Positions 54,569 through 64,000 of a DNA stretch of 64,000 nucleotides are shown piece after piece. The notes under the pieces were generated by a model that worked only from the letters and a program-made list of their open reading frames with translations, ran no database searches and was not told where the DNA came from. The stretch comes from Providencia vermicola (GTDB taxonomy: Bacteria; Pseudomonadota; Gammaproteobacteria; Enterobacterales; Enterobacteriaceae). The DNA is taken from NCBI RefSeq assembly GCF_020381325.1, contig NZ_JAGSPI010000005.1:1-64000 (forward strand), in the 5' to 3' direction. Position numbers and translations under genes: made by a program. Within the stretch, counting starts at the first letter, position 1. Each line of letters starts with the position of its first letter.

Positions 54569-55567
54569 TTAAGCATTAACAATATTCGGGCAGGCTTTGC
54601 CATGGCTAACCTGATCAATATTGCTAAGCGTTGTTTGACTAATACTGGTTAAAGCCTCTTCAGTTAAAAATGCTTGATGGCCTGTAAATAATACGTTGTG
54701 ACAAGATGAAAGGCGGCGGAAAACGTCATCTTGAATCACATCATTAGATTTATCTTCAAAAAATAAATCACGTTCATTTTCATAGACATCCATGCCAAGT
54801 GAACCGATTTTTTGTGATTTCAATGCGTTAATTGCGGCGACAGAGTCAACCAAGGCTCCTCGACTTGTGTTGATGATCATGACCCCTTTTTTCATCTTAT
54901 TGAAAGCACTTTCATCGAGTAAATGATGATTTTCAGGTGTTAAGGGGCAATGAAGAGAGATAACGTCTGATTGTTTATATAAAGTATCTAAATCGACATA
55001 CTCTGCACCTAAGTCTAACACTGCTTGGTTAGGGTAGGGGTCGTGTGCAAGTAAGCGCATGCCAAAACCTTTTAAAATACGTAAAGTTGCTTGCCCAATT
55101 TTGCCTGTTCCGATGATCCCTGCGGTACGATTATGCATGTTAAAGCCAGTTAAACCCTCGAGCGAAAAGTTTGCATCACGGGTTCGTTGGTAAGCACGGT
55201 GGATTCGTCGGTTTAGGCACAACATCATTCCAACCGCATGTTCAGCAACCGCTTCTGGCGAATAAGCTGGAACACGAACAACGTGAATTCCAAGCTCTTT
55301 TGCAGCTTCAAGATCAACATTATTAAACCCAGCGCAGCGTAAAGCTAAAATGTGAATATTTAACGCTGCAAGCTCTTCTAAAACAGCACGATTGGCTTCA
55401 TCATTAACAAAAATACATACTGCATCAGCCCCCACGGCATTTTTGGCGGTTTGAACAGTTAATGGAAAATCAAAGTATTCAATACTAAAATTAAATTCTG
55501 AGCCTTGATTAACTTGCTCCATGTGCTTGCGATCATACTGTTTGGTACTATAAGAAACAATTTTCAT
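54569..55567 (-). CDS. ldhA: D-lactate dehydrogenase (fermentative)
   Basis: A 332-residue NAD-dependent enzyme reducing pyruvate to D-lactate. It has MKIVSYSTKQYDRKHMEQVN, NAD-binding GIIGTGKIGQATLRILKGFG, INTSRGALVDS with substrate-binding Arg nearby, MDVYENERDLFFEDKS and catalytic His in LFTGHQAFLT. It is collinear with E. coli LdhA. The gene is transcribed with hslJ and divergent from ydbH. Confidence 0.97.
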   Translation of the reverse strand: MKIVSYSTKQYDRKHMEQVNQGSEFNFSIEYFDFPLTVQTAKNAVGADAVCIFVNDEANRAVLEELAALNIHILALRCAGFNNVDLEAAKELGIHVVRVPAYSPEAVAEHAVGMMLCLNRRIHRAYQRTRDANFSLEGLTGFNMHNRTAGIIGTGKIGQATLRILKGFGMRLLAHDPYPNQAVLDLGAEYVDLDTLYKQSDVISLHCPLTPENHHLLDESAFNKMKKGVMIINTSRGALVDSVAAINALKSQKIGSLGMDVYENERDLFFEDKSNDVIQDDVFRRLSSCHNVLFTGHQAFLTEEALTSISQTTLSNIDQVSHGKACPNIVNA

Positions 55568-55799
55568 CGAAGAGACTCCAATTTTTAGGAACCAATAAAA
55601 ATAGTAGATAAAATAGTGTACCTACAAAAGATAAACTCAGAATAAGACAATTAAGTTTGTAAATCACCTAGAAATTAAGAAAATAGGTATCTGTTTACAT
55701 ATGAATATGGTTTATGCTTTTTAGACAACGAGTTAATGTAAAGATTGAATTAAAATTCAACAATCATGGTACTGAGCTAATCTCACAAGGACGAAGTTG

Positions 55800-58400
55800 A
55801 TGCAGGTATTTAAAAGAGCTGGCAAAATTTTACTCTGGTTTTTCGGAGGAAGTGCTGTTCTCTTAGCTATATTATGGATAACAGTCGCACGCTGGCTTCC
55901 TGTTGTTGCTTCTTATTACTTACCAAAGCCACTTCAATTATCATTTTCAGATCCTAGAATATCTCAGGGGCAATTACAGATCGCTGAGCTCAGTTTAACA
56001 GCAAAGAATTGCCAACTTGTTGATTTGCAAAATGCTCGTCTTTCTCTTTTTCCACTTCATTTAAATATAGATAATGTTAACGTTTCTACGGAGTGTATTA
56101 GCGCACTTGAATCGGATGAAGTGGCATCTGGAGAACCGTTAAATATTGCTGAGCTGATTGACGAAATTCCTCTTTTTTCTATAGTCATAAATAATATCAA
56201 TATCCAACCATGGGGTGACTACCAGGGAAGTATTTGGTTACGCCGTTCAGATAAAAACATCCCTTTGCAGTTTGATTTTAGAGGAGATAATTTAAGATTA
56301 TCTTCGCTGATTACTAAAGACAAACAGTTGGTGATCAGTGAGTTCTCGGCATTTTTACCAGAACAACAGCAAACAATAACATTAACAGGTGATGTTCAAT
56401 TACCACTCATTGCAAGCCAACTTCCACAAAAAGGAATGTTGGAGGCTAATTTTAAATTATTAAGTCCTGAAAAACATTTACAAGCAAAATTAGCATGGCT
56501 AGATGAAAATGGAGTGTTAATTGTCACTGACACGGATATGCAAAAAACGGTACTGAATCTTCCATGGGCGTTATCGCCATCAATAGTTACCGTTTCACAA
56601 GGAAAATGGCAATGGGAAGAGGCAGGGATACCCATAGAAGGTGGTGTCAGCTTTCAAATTGAAAATTGGGAAAAACCATTAGGCGATATGATTTTTTCTG
56701 GCCGCTTGAATATGTTGACGCAGGCGAAGAAAGGTAAGGGGAATATTGTATTAACGCTACCAGAAACGCATCTCGACTTATTAAATACGGATGTTGATTT
56801 TAAGCTAAATGGGCAAGTTAAATATGATGATATGGTTCTTGATATTAATCTGCCTGCGAAAATTTCAGGGCAATTAACCTCGCCTAAAATCTCTTTACTA
56901 TCAGGTTCATTATTAAGAGCCTATGGGCGAGCCTCGCCAACGATCATGTTAAAAGAGATCCGTTTACCTTTAGCTGGAACATCTTTAAGCGAAGAAGGAA
57001 TATCGGGAAGGCTGCAGGCAATATTAAAAGTACAAGAGCAATATTGGGGGGACTTTGATATTCACCTTGATGGTAAAGCCAATAAATTTACCCTTGATAA
57101 TGGTAAATGGTTTTGGAATTACTGGGGAAATGCCAAATTACCTTCATTAGCAGCACGTTGGGATATTAAGGGCAATGGTAGTTGGCAAGATTCATTAATT
57201 ACCTTAAATAACCTGACAACAGGCTTCGATCAAATTAAATATGGTTTGTTATCGATGAGTGCTCCGCGCTTAAAACTCACAAAGCCATTGCAGTGGCAAA
57301 GAGATGGGACAAAAGCTAGCTTTAATGGAGCCTTACAATTAACCAGTAATCGAATGCAGTTCGGTGTCGAAAGTTATTTACCAAAAATAACAGTGAACGC
57401 GGATATTAAAGGAAAGTCACCTGCTGAATTTCAATTAAAAGGTGATTTAAGCACGCAAGATGTGGGGCCCATTGTTATTTTTGGGCGTTGGGATGGTGAG
57501 CGTTTAAGAGGGGAAGCACGCTGGCCAGAACAGTCTGTCACAGCATTTCAAACATTAATACCTGCCGATCTTGGACTCGAACTTAAGCAAGGTAAGTTAT
57601 TCTCACAAGCGGCATTTTCAATTACCCCAGAGGATGGGTTTATTGCTGGTGGGCATTGGCGTGTGGAAAACACAAGTCTTTGGTTAAAAGATGGTGAATT
57701 ATCTGGCTTAAATTTTGTATTACCGTGGCGTTTAAAGCAAAGCACATGGACTTTTGGGGAAAAATCTCCCGTAGAATTGCGAATTAAAAAGCTCAACAAC
57801 CTTTTTGAACTGACGGATATTAAAGCCGACTTAGTTGGAACTTATCCGCCAACAGATGCAGCACCACTGAAACTCACAAATGTTGGGTTTAAAATGTTGG
57901 GCGGTGATGTCTCTATGGACTTATTACATTGGCCACAAACGGATGCATCGACGATACGGTTACATCAAATTGAGCTGAGCCAATTATTTACCATACTAAA
58001 AGTGTCTCAATTTGCCGTTTCAGGCAAAGTAAATGGTGAACTTCCATTTTATTTGAATAATCCTGAGTGGATAGTCAAGCAAGGATGGGTAGAAAACAGT
58101 GGCCCTCTAACATTACGGTTAGATACACAATTTGTAGAATCTATTCAGAAAGATAATATTTCTGCGGGGTCTGCTATTGGCTGGTTACAGTATTTAGAAA
58201 TAAAACGTAGCCGTACTGATGTGAATATCACTAATCTAGGGCAGCTAACGATGAAAACAATCCTTGAAGGCTTTAATGCTCAAGAAAAGAAAAAACGGGA
58301 GGTGCATTTAAACTACCAACATGAAGAAAATATTTTTCAGCTATGGCGTAGTTTACGATTTGGTAGCTCTTTAGAAGAATGGCTTGAAAAGAACCTATGA
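55800..58400 (+). CDS. ydbH: YdbH, AsmA-like inter-membrane phospholipid transport protein
   Basis: An 866-residue inner-membrane-anchored protein. One N-terminal helix (ILLWFFGGSAVLLAILWITV) is followed by a long periplasmic beta-rich body typical of the TamB/YhdP/YdbH group. In E. coli these three bridge the envelope and move phospholipids to the outer membrane; YdbH works with the lipoprotein YnbE. The ATG at 55800 follows AAGGA; TTG at 55797 is in frame. ynbE and ydbL follow closely, as in E. coli. Confidence 0.92.
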   Translation: MQVFKRAGKILLWFFGGSAVLLAILWITVARWLPVVASYYLPKPLQLSFSDPRISQGQLQIAELSLTAKNCQLVDLQNARLSLFPLHLNIDNVNVSTECISALESDEVASGEPLNIAELIDEIPLFSIVINNINIQPWGDYQGSIWLRRSDKNIPLQFDFRGDNLRLSSLITKDKQLVISEFSAFLPEQQQTITLTGDVQLPLIASQLPQKGMLEANFKLLSPEKHLQAKLAWLDENGVLIVTDTDMQKTVLNLPWALSPSIVTVSQGKWQWEEAGIPIEGGVSFQIENWEKPLGDMIFSGRLNMLTQAKKGKGNIVLTLPETHLDLLNTDVDFKLNGQVKYDDMVLDINLPAKISGQLTSPKISLLSGSLLRAYGRASPTIMLKEIRLPLAGTSLSEEGISGRLQAILKVQEQYWGDFDIHLDGKANKFTLDNGKWFWNYWGNAKLPSLAARWDIKGNGSWQDSLITLNNLTTGFDQIKYGLLSMSAPRLKLTKPLQWQRDGTKASFNGALQLTSNRMQFGVESYLPKITVNADIKGKSPAEFQLKGDLSTQDVGPIVIFGRWDGERLRGEARWPEQSVTAFQTLIPADLGLELKQGKLFSQAAFSITPEDGFIAGGHWRVENTSLWLKDGELSGLNFVLPWRLKQSTWTFGEKSPVELRIKKLNNLFELTDIKADLVGTYPPTDAAPLKLTNVGFKMLGGDVSMDLLHWPQTDASTIRLHQIELSQLFTILKVSQFAVSGKVNGELPFYLNNPEWIVKQGWVENSGPLTLRLDTQFVESIQKDNISAGSAIGWLQYLEIKRSRTDVNITNLGQLTMKTILEGFNAQEKKKREVHLNYQHEENIFQLWRSLRFGSSLEEWLEKNL

Positions 58401-58416
58401 AGGTTTAAGGAATAAC

Positions 58417-58623
58417 GTGAGTACATTAAAAGTAAGTACAGTGATTATTATGGCTTTTTTCTTAGTGGCATGTTTACGAGTCGAAGTTGCGACACCAGAT
58501 AAGCCAATTAATATTAATATGAATGTGAAAATAGAGCATGAAATACAGATAAAAGCGGACAGACAAGTTGAAGAGTTACTCAAAGAAAACAGTGATTTAT
58601 TCGGGGAGGTCATCGATAAATGA
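58417..58623 (+). CDS. ynbE: YnbE, outer-membrane lipoprotein partner of YdbH
   Basis: A 68-residue lipoprotein (lipobox LVAC) with the family core VEVATPDKPININMNVKIEH, then EIQIKADRQVEELL, as in E. coli YnbE. It forms the outer-membrane end of the YdbH bridge. The start is GTG at 58417 with AAGG 6 bases upstream, 16 bases after ydbH. The C-terminus is a few residues longer than in E. coli and its stop overlaps the ydbL start (ATGA). Confidence 0.88.
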   Translation: MSTLKVSTVIIMAFFLVACLRVEVATPDKPININMNVKIEHEIQIKADRQVEELLKENSDLFGEVIDK

Positions 58624-58949
58624 GCCGAATAATAAAGGTATTAACTCTGTGTTCACTACTAAGTGTATTTTCAGCATTTTCACTTACGGTGGATGAGGCA
58701 AAAGAAAAAGGGGTTTTGGGTGAAACGCTATCAGGCTACTTAGCGGTAGTAAAAACTGAAAATGCGGAAGCCGTTAAATTAGCAGAACAAATTAATCGTG
58801 AACGAGAAAAAAAGTACAGCGAAATTGCGTCCAAAAATAACCTTAAAACCAATGAAGTCGCTCGAATAGCAGGGCAAAAACTAGTCGAAAGGGCGAACGC
58901 TGGGGAATATGTGCGAGGTATTAATGGTCAATGGCTAAAGAAAAAATAA
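58620..58949 (+). CDS. ydbL: YdbL (DUF1318) periplasmic protein
   Basis: A 109-residue protein with a signal peptide (CSLLSVFSAFS, then LTVDEAKEKG) and the DUF1318 body (GETLSGYLAVVK; INREREKKYSEIASKNN; NGQWLKKK). In E. coli YdbL limits YnbE oligomerisation. It is translationally coupled to ynbE by the ATGA overlap. Confidence 0.92.
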   Translation: MSRIIKVLTLCSLLSVFSAFSLTVDEAKEKGVLGETLSGYLAVVKTENAEAVKLAEQINREREKKYSEIASKNNLKTNEVARIAGQKLVERANAGEYVRGINGQWLKKK

Positions 58950-58952
58950 AAA

Positions 58953-58974
58953 TGCGCACTTAAGAAAGTGCGCA
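58953..58974. terminator. Hairpin after ydbL
   Basis: Perfect 9-bp stem TGCGCACTT / AAGTGCGCA with a 4-base loop, between convergent ydbL and azoR. The T run is missing on the plus strand. Confidence 0.55.
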
Positions 58975-59023
58975 AAGTATAACAAAATAACAAAGGTAGT
59001 TTAGGTTGTTTTGATGATTGATA

Positions 59024-59623
59024 TTAGACAATAAGGCCATTAATGTGTTGTTGAGCTTGCTGATGGGCTTTTTCGACTGAATCATTACCTAAAGCTGTGC
59101 CTTCGGCAAAAATAAACTCAACATCTTTAATACCCAGAAAATTTAAAAATAAAGTCATATAAGGCACCATGGTATCTGCTGGGGTATCTTTATATATTCC
59201 ACCACGGCTGGTTAAGACAAATGCCCGTTTATTTTCCAGTAAACCGACAGAACCTTGTTCGGTATATTTAAATGTATGGCCTGATCTCGCAATAAAATCA
59301 AAGTAATGCTTTAAGTGCGAGGGGATCGTAAAATTATACATTGGCGCAGCAATAACAATGACATCATGTGCTTTTATTTCTTCAATTAATGAATTAGACA
59401 GGTCTAAATGTGCTTGTTGTTGCTCTGTTTTCGTGTCACTAGGGCCAAAAGCTGCTAAAATTTCACCATCAATGGCAGGGATTGGCTCATTGACGAGATC
59501 TCGAACAGTCACTGTGTCCTCAGGGTTCTTTTCTTGCCATTGTTGAATAAAGTAATCGGCCATTTTATTGCTTTGAGAATTGTCTGCCAGAATACTTGAT
59601 TTCAATAGTAATACGTTACTCAT
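59024..59623 (-). CDS. azoR: FMN-dependent NADH-azoreductase
   Basis: A 199-residue flavodoxin-fold quinone/azo reductase. FMN-contact elements are NVLLLKSSILADNSQSN, APMYNFTIPSHLKHYFDFIA and TSRGGIY. It matches E. coli AzoR in length and order next to hrpA. The ATG at 59623 has AAGGA upstream; a longer frame to 59665 is not homologous. It protects against thiol and quinone stress in E. coli. Confidence 0.94.
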   Translation of the reverse strand: MSNVLLLKSSILADNSQSNKMADYFIQQWQEKNPEDTVTVRDLVNEPIPAIDGEILAAFGPSDTKTEQQQAHLDLSNSLIEEIKAHDVIVIAAPMYNFTIPSHLKHYFDFIARSGHTFKYTEQGSVGLLENKRAFVLTSRGGIYKDTPADTMVPYMTLFLNFLGIKDVEFIFAEGTALGNDSVEKAHQQAQQHINGLIV

Positions 59624-59837
59624 TATGGTCCTTAAATTTATTGATATTGCTTTACGTATAATCATACGTGATAGCTAACTGATTGATAGAAAGAAAATTA
59701 GACTGCCTTCTTCAAAAAAACTGATGGTATTATTTATGTAATAACAAGAACTAAAAAATAAAACGAAATATTGCTGCTATACGACGAAGTAAAAGGCCGT
59801 CGTGAATTGTACTTGATTAAAAATAAGGGTTTAAAGC

Positions 59838-62800
59838 GTGAAATCCATACTGATGGCATTAAATGCTGAAATAGGACAAACTTCACTGCGTGATCAGTGG
59901 TTACTGAAAAAAAGAATTCAAGGTATTGCAAAAATCCGTGATGAAAAATCACGTAATGCGGTACTCGATGTGATTAAAGCAGATATTGAATTAGCAAAAC
60001 AAAAAGTTGCGATAAAAAAACTGAATCCACCTAAAATTGTCTATCCAGATAATCTTCCTGTTAGTCAAAAGAAAGACGCTATCTTGGATGCAATTAAGAA
60101 GCACCAAGTGGTAATTATTGCAGGTGAAACAGGATCAGGGAAAACCACTCAAATACCGAAAATTTGCCTTGAACTAGGCCGTGGTCTCCAAGGTTTTATT
60201 GGTCATACACAGCCGAGGCGACTGGCGGCTCGTTCAGTTGCGACCCGTCTTGCTCATGAATTAGAGTGCGAGCTTGGTACTAATGTGGGGTATAAGGTAC
60301 GTTTTAGTGACCAAGTGAGTGAAACAACTCAGGTCAAATTAATGACAGACGGCATTTTGCTGGCGGAATTGCAAAATGATAAATTGCTCCTGCAATACGA
60401 TACCATCATCATTGATGAGGCCCATGAAAGAAGTTTAAATATTGATTTTATTCTAGGCTATTTGCGCCAATTATTACCAAAGCGTCCTGATTTAAAAGTT
60501 ATCATTACTTCCGCAACCATTGATCCTGAACGTTTTTCTAAACACTTTAACCATGCTCCTATTGTAGAGGTTTCAGGGCGTACTTATCCGGTTGAGGTGC
60601 GTTATCGCCCTATAATGGGGGATGATAACGATAGTGAACGTGACCAGATTGATGGGATTATTGATGCAGTAAATGAATTATCTGTTGAAGGTAATGGCGA
60701 CATTTTAATTTTTATGAGCGGAGAGCGGGAGATTCGTGATACCGCGGATGCACTGTCCAAATTGTCATTGCGCCATACGGAAATTTTACCTTTATTTGCA
60801 AGGTTATCTAATAGCGAGCAGAACCGAATTTTTCATCCCCATGGTGGCAGACGCATAATTTTAGCGACTAACGTTGCGGAAACATCACTCACAGTTCCAG
60901 GTATCAAGTATGTTATTGATACTGGTTATGCTCGAATTAGCCGTTATAGCTATCGAACTAAAGTTCAACGCTTACCCGTTGAAGCCATTTCACAAGCATC
61001 AGCCAACCAGCGTAAAGGGCGTTGTGGACGGGTTTCGGATGGTATTTGTATTCGGTTATATTCAGAGGAAGACTTTCTTTCTCGCCCTGAATTTACCGAT
61101 CCTGAAATTCTAAGAACTAATTTAGCTTCCGTTATTTTGCAAATGACCTCTATTGGGTTAGGGGATATTGCTGCATTCCCATTTGTTGAAGCACCAGATA
61201 AGCGCAATATTCAAGATGGTGTGAAGTTACTCGAAGAACTCGGTGGTATTAAACCGCATAAACAAGTAGATAAAGGCTATCAACTCACGGATATAGGCCG
61301 ACAACTCGCACAATTGCCCGTTGATCCTCGATTGGCGCGCATGGTGATTGAGGCGCGAAAACACGGTGCAGTACGTGAGGCGATGGTTATTGTATCGGCG
61401 CTATCGATTCAAGACCCAAGAGAACGCCCATTAGATAAGCAGCAGGCTTCTGATGAAAAACACCGTCGCTTCCATGATAAGCAATCGGATTTTATGGCGT
61501 TTTTAAATCTTTGGGATTATCTCAAAGAGCAGCAAAAGCAGCTTTCCAATGCGCAGTTTCGCAAAATGTGCCGCCAAGATTTTCTAAATTATTTACGCAT
61601 TCGTGAATGGCAAGATCTTTATACCCAGTTACGTCAAGTAGTGAAAGAGCAAGGCTTTGCAATTAATAGCGTTGAAGCGGATTTTCGTGGGATCCATGTT
61701 TCATTATTAGCGGGCTTGCTTTCTCATATTGGGCAAAAAGATGCCGATAAACATGAGTTTACTGGAGCAAGGAATGCGCGCTTTACTATTTTTCCAGGTT
61801 CCGGTTTATTCAAAAAACCGCCTAAATGGGCCATGGTTGCAGAGTTGGTCGAAACATCAAAATTATGGGGGCGTATTGCTGCCGCTATTGATGTTGAGTG
61901 GGTTGAGCCTCTAGCGGCGCACCTGACTAAGCACAACTACAGTGAACCACATTGGTCAAAATCAGAAGGCGCAGTGATGGCATCTGAAAAAGTGACATTA
62001 TATGGTTTGCCAATTGTGTCATCACGGCAAGTGAATTATGGCAATATTGACCCGCTGCTTTGTCGTGAACTTTTTATCCGCCACGCCTTGGTTGAAGGGG
62101 ATTGGTCAACACGCCATGCATTCTTTAAAGAAAACCTGAAGTTGCTGTCAGAAGTTGAAGATTTAGAACATAAGTCTCGTCGCCGTGACATCCTTGTTGA
62201 TGATGAAACCCTGTTTGCCTTTTATGACCAACGTATTCCAAACGATGTGATTTCATCTCGTCATTTTGATCATTGGTGGAAAACAGCCTCAAAACAGCAA
62301 GCTGACTTGCTGAATTTTGAAAAGAGCATGTTAATTAAGGAAGATGCAGGCAATGTCTCCGCGCTTGATTATCCCAATTATTGGCATCAAGGTGATTTGA
62401 AATTCCGCTTAAGTTATCAGTTTGAACCTGGAACAGATGCGGATGGCGTGACGGTATATATTCCGTTAGCAATTTTAAATCAGGTGCAAAATAGTGGGTT
62501 TGACTGGCAGGTGCCAGGATTACGCCACGAACTGATAGTCGCGTTAATTAAATCATTGCCTAAGCCAATCAGACGAAACTTTGTTCCTGCTCCTAATTAT
62601 GCATCGGCGTTTCTTGAGCGAGTAGCAGAGCCAGAAGGAAGTGTATTAGATAAACTAGAAAAAGAGCTACGACGGATGACTGGCGTTACGGTTGATCGTG
62701 ATGCGTGGCAACTTGACCAACTTCCTGTGCATTTAAAAATGACTTACCGAGTGATTGGTGAAAAAAATAAAACTATTGCGGAAGGGCAAGACCTTGATGT

Positions 62801-63737
62801 TCTAAAAAACAATTTAAAAGAAAAAGTACAAGAAACGCTTTCTGAAGTTGTTGACGATGGTATTGAGCAATCAGGATTACACATCTGGAGTTTTGGCGAA
62901 CTACCACAACGCTATGAGCAAAAGCGGGGCGGTTATTCAGTGAAAGCCTACCCAGCGTTGGTTGATGAAAAAAACAGTGTCGGTATTCGGGTGTTTGAAA
63001 CGGAATTTGAGCAACAACAAGCCATGTGGAGTGGTGTTCGTCGATTATTATTGCTTAATATTCCTTCTCCAATTAAATATCTACATGAAAAATTACCTAA
63101 TAAATCTAAATTAGGTTTGTATTTTAACCCGTATGGCAAGGTATTAGACCTTATTGACGATTGTATCGCTTGTGGGGTTGATCAACTGATATCTAATTTT
63201 GGTGGTACTGTATGGGATGAAGCGCAATTTGAGAAGCTTAAAGAGTTTGCTCGTGCGGAACTCAATGACGTTGTGGTCAATATTGCGAAGCAAGTTGAGC
63301 AAATTCTAAGCGCGGTGTTTGCCATTAATAAACGTTTGAAAGGGCGGGTCGATTTTTCTATGGCACTAGCACTTTCTGATTTAAAAGCGCAAATGGGGAA
63401 CTTAGTCTTCAAAGGGTTTGTGACCGCACATGGCTGGAAGCGTTTGCCTGATGTGCTGCGTTATTTAAATGGCATTGAACGCCGTCTTGAAAAATTGGCT
63501 ATTGACCCGAATCGTGATCGCGCACAAATGAGCAAAATTGAACATGTGCAAAATATGTGGCAACAATGGTTAACGAAACTTTCACCCATTCAAAAAAATA
63601 TGCCAGAGGTGCAGGAAATTCGCTGGATGATTGAAGAATTACGTATAAGCCTATTTGCTCAACAATTAGGAACGCCATATCCAATTTCAGACAAACGTAT
63701 CATTCAAACGATGGAAAGTTTGTCACAAAAACTCTAA
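59838..63737 (+). CDS. hrpA: ATP-dependent RNA helicase HrpA
   Basis: A 1299-residue DEAH-box helicase, the same size as E. coli HrpA. Walker A GETGSGKTT is at residues 96-104, DEAH at 193-196 (IIDEAHERSL), motif III SAT, and motif VI QRKGRCGR. Helicase-associated and OB-type domains and a long DUF3418 C-terminal region (LHIWSFGELPQRYEQKRGGY; GLYFNPYGKVLDLI) follow. E. coli HrpA rescues stalled or collided ribosomes. GTG at 59838 is the best start (AAGGG 9 bases upstream); ATG at 59853 is an alternative. Confidence 0.96.
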   Translation: MKSILMALNAEIGQTSLRDQWLLKKRIQGIAKIRDEKSRNAVLDVIKADIELAKQKVAIKKLNPPKIVYPDNLPVSQKKDAILDAIKKHQVVIIAGETGSGKTTQIPKICLELGRGLQGFIGHTQPRRLAARSVATRLAHELECELGTNVGYKVRFSDQVSETTQVKLMTDGILLAELQNDKLLLQYDTIIIDEAHERSLNIDFILGYLRQLLPKRPDLKVIITSATIDPERFSKHFNHAPIVEVSGRTYPVEVRYRPIMGDDNDSERDQIDGIIDAVNELSVEGNGDILIFMSGEREIRDTADALSKLSLRHTEILPLFARLSNSEQNRIFHPHGGRRIILATNVAETSLTVPGIKYVIDTGYARISRYSYRTKVQRLPVEAISQASANQRKGRCGRVSDGICIRLYSEEDFLSRPEFTDPEILRTNLASVILQMTSIGLGDIAAFPFVEAPDKRNIQDGVKLLEELGGIKPHKQVDKGYQLTDIGRQLAQLPVDPRLARMVIEARKHGAVREAMVIVSALSIQDPRERPLDKQQASDEKHRRFHDKQSDFMAFLNLWDYLKEQQKQLSNAQFRKMCRQDFLNYLRIREWQDLYTQLRQVVKEQGFAINSVEADFRGIHVSLLAGLLSHIGQKDADKHEFTGARNARFTIFPGSGLFKKPPKWAMVAELVETSKLWGRIAAAIDVEWVEPLAAHLTKHNYSEPHWSKSEGAVMASEKVTLYGLPIVSSRQVNYGNIDPLLCRELFIRHALVEGDWSTRHAFFKENLKLLSEVEDLEHKSRRRDILVDDETLFAFYDQRIPNDVISSRHFDHWWKTASKQQADLLNFEKSMLIKEDAGNVSALDYPNYWHQGDLKFRLSYQFEPGTDADGVTVYIPLAILNQVQNSGFDWQVPGLRHELIVALIKSLPKPIRRNFVPAPNYASAFLERVAEPEGSVLDKLEKELRRMTGVTVDRDAWQLDQLPVHLKMTYRVIGEKNKTIAEGQDLDVLKNNLKEKVQETLSEVVDDGIEQSGLHIWSFGELPQRYEQKRGGYSVKAYPALVDEKNSVGIRVFETEFEQQQAMWSGVRRLLLLNIPSPIKYLHEKLPNKSKLGLYFNPYGKVLDLIDDCIACGVDQLISNFGGTVWDEAQFEKLKEFARAELNDVVVNIAKQVEQILSAVFAINKRLKGRVDFSMALALSDLKAQMGNLVFKGFVTAHGWKRLPDVLRYLNGIERRLEKLAIDPNRDRAQMSKIEHVQNMWQQWLTKLSPIQKNMPEVQEIRWMIEELRISLFAQQLGTPYPISDKRIIQTMESLSQKL

Positions 63738-63760
63738 CGTATTTTTTAATACGGATGAAT

Positions 63761-63799
63761 AAAACCGCTTTGGGCTTGATAGTCTAAAGCGGTTTTTTA
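63761..63799 (+). terminator. hrpA terminator
   Basis: Stem AAAACCGCTTT / AAAGCGGTTTT (63761-63771, 63786-63796) with a T tail. The last 200 bases of the window are AT-rich and end in AGGAGGAAAGG, probably the ribosome site of a gene that starts just outside. Confidence 0.9.
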
Positions 63800-64000
63800 T
63801 ATCTAGTCGTATACCACTAACAATTTAGTTACAACATACTATTTTTTGGTAAAATTTATATACATCTGCGTAAGTACAATAGTTTTAGGTCACTAATCGT
63901 AAAATGGGAAACAATGCATAATAAAGTCAGGGAAGACTGAGCTAAAATAAAATTTGATATAATACAGTGAGTTATGCTGAGTAGAGGATAGGAGGAAAGG

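Overview
The window is about 64 kb of a low-GC enterobacterial chromosome, most likely Providencia (Morganellaceae). Reasons: AT-rich coding sequence; close protein identity to Escherichia coli for the housekeeping genes (pykA, hexR, zwf, pdxK, mdtJI, yoaBA, tsaB, yeaY, fadD, rnd, minCDE, ycgLMN, grxB, hslJ, ldhA, ydbH-ynbE-ydbL, azoR, hrpA); an MrpJ-like regulator beside a fimbrial operon; and ERIC-like repeats. The first 19 bases are the Tn5/Nextera mosaic end, so position 1 is an assembly contig end with untrimmed adapter. No rRNA, tRNA, CRISPR, prophage or insertion sequence was seen.

Layout. 203-6017: a LysR regulator and a four-gene chaperone/usher fimbrial operon (pilin, chaperone, usher, tip adhesin). 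6154-12012: central metabolism (pykA, hexR, zwf, pdxK). 12281-13408: the spermidine exporter mdtJI behind a long leader with a candidate uORF. 13424-14025: a cluster of ERIC-family palindromic repeats, three of them in tandem at 122-bp spacing. 14026-21425: an accessory sugar/polyol locus (FGGY kinase and LacI repressor facing two TIM-barrel isomerases, a YjbQ-family protein, an SDR dehydrogenase and an RbtT/DalT-type transporter), with three copies of one palindromic operator in the divergent region. 21479-29849: yoaB, yoaA, tsaB, yeaY, an SDR gene, a possible small RNA, fadD, rnd. 30095-37337: a type XI (Slam) secretion cassette with two paralogous hemophilin-like secreted proteins, a Slam outer-membrane translocon, a very large TonB-dependent receptor and a dedicated TonB. 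37433-41936: minEDC (minus strand), ycgL, an MltB-family lytic transglycosylase, ycgM, ycgN. 41973-45143: small accessory and hypothetical genes, including peptides under 35 residues. 45196-46706: 1.5 kb of AT-rich sequence without genes. 46707-52118: a second four-gene fimbrial operon and a convergent MrpJ-like regulator. 52616-63737: a DJ-1/PfpI protein, grxB, hslJ, ldhA, ydbH-ynbE-ydbL, azoR, hrpA.

How the genes work together. The most distinctive system is the Slam cassette. The two secreted proteins probably bind heme, Slam exports them, the receptor takes the heme back, and the local TonB energises it. A terminator separates the second cargo gene from Slam, and another separates the receptor from tonB, which should give cargo in excess over exporter. 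Both fimbrial operons use the same logic, with a hairpin between the pilin and chaperone genes. The polyol locus combines the gene families of pentitol (rbt/dal) operons with families from the Brucella erythritol pathway, plus a YjbQ protein; its substrate is unknown. hexR and zwf are divergent, and hexR lies upstream of pykA on the same strand, as in E. coli.
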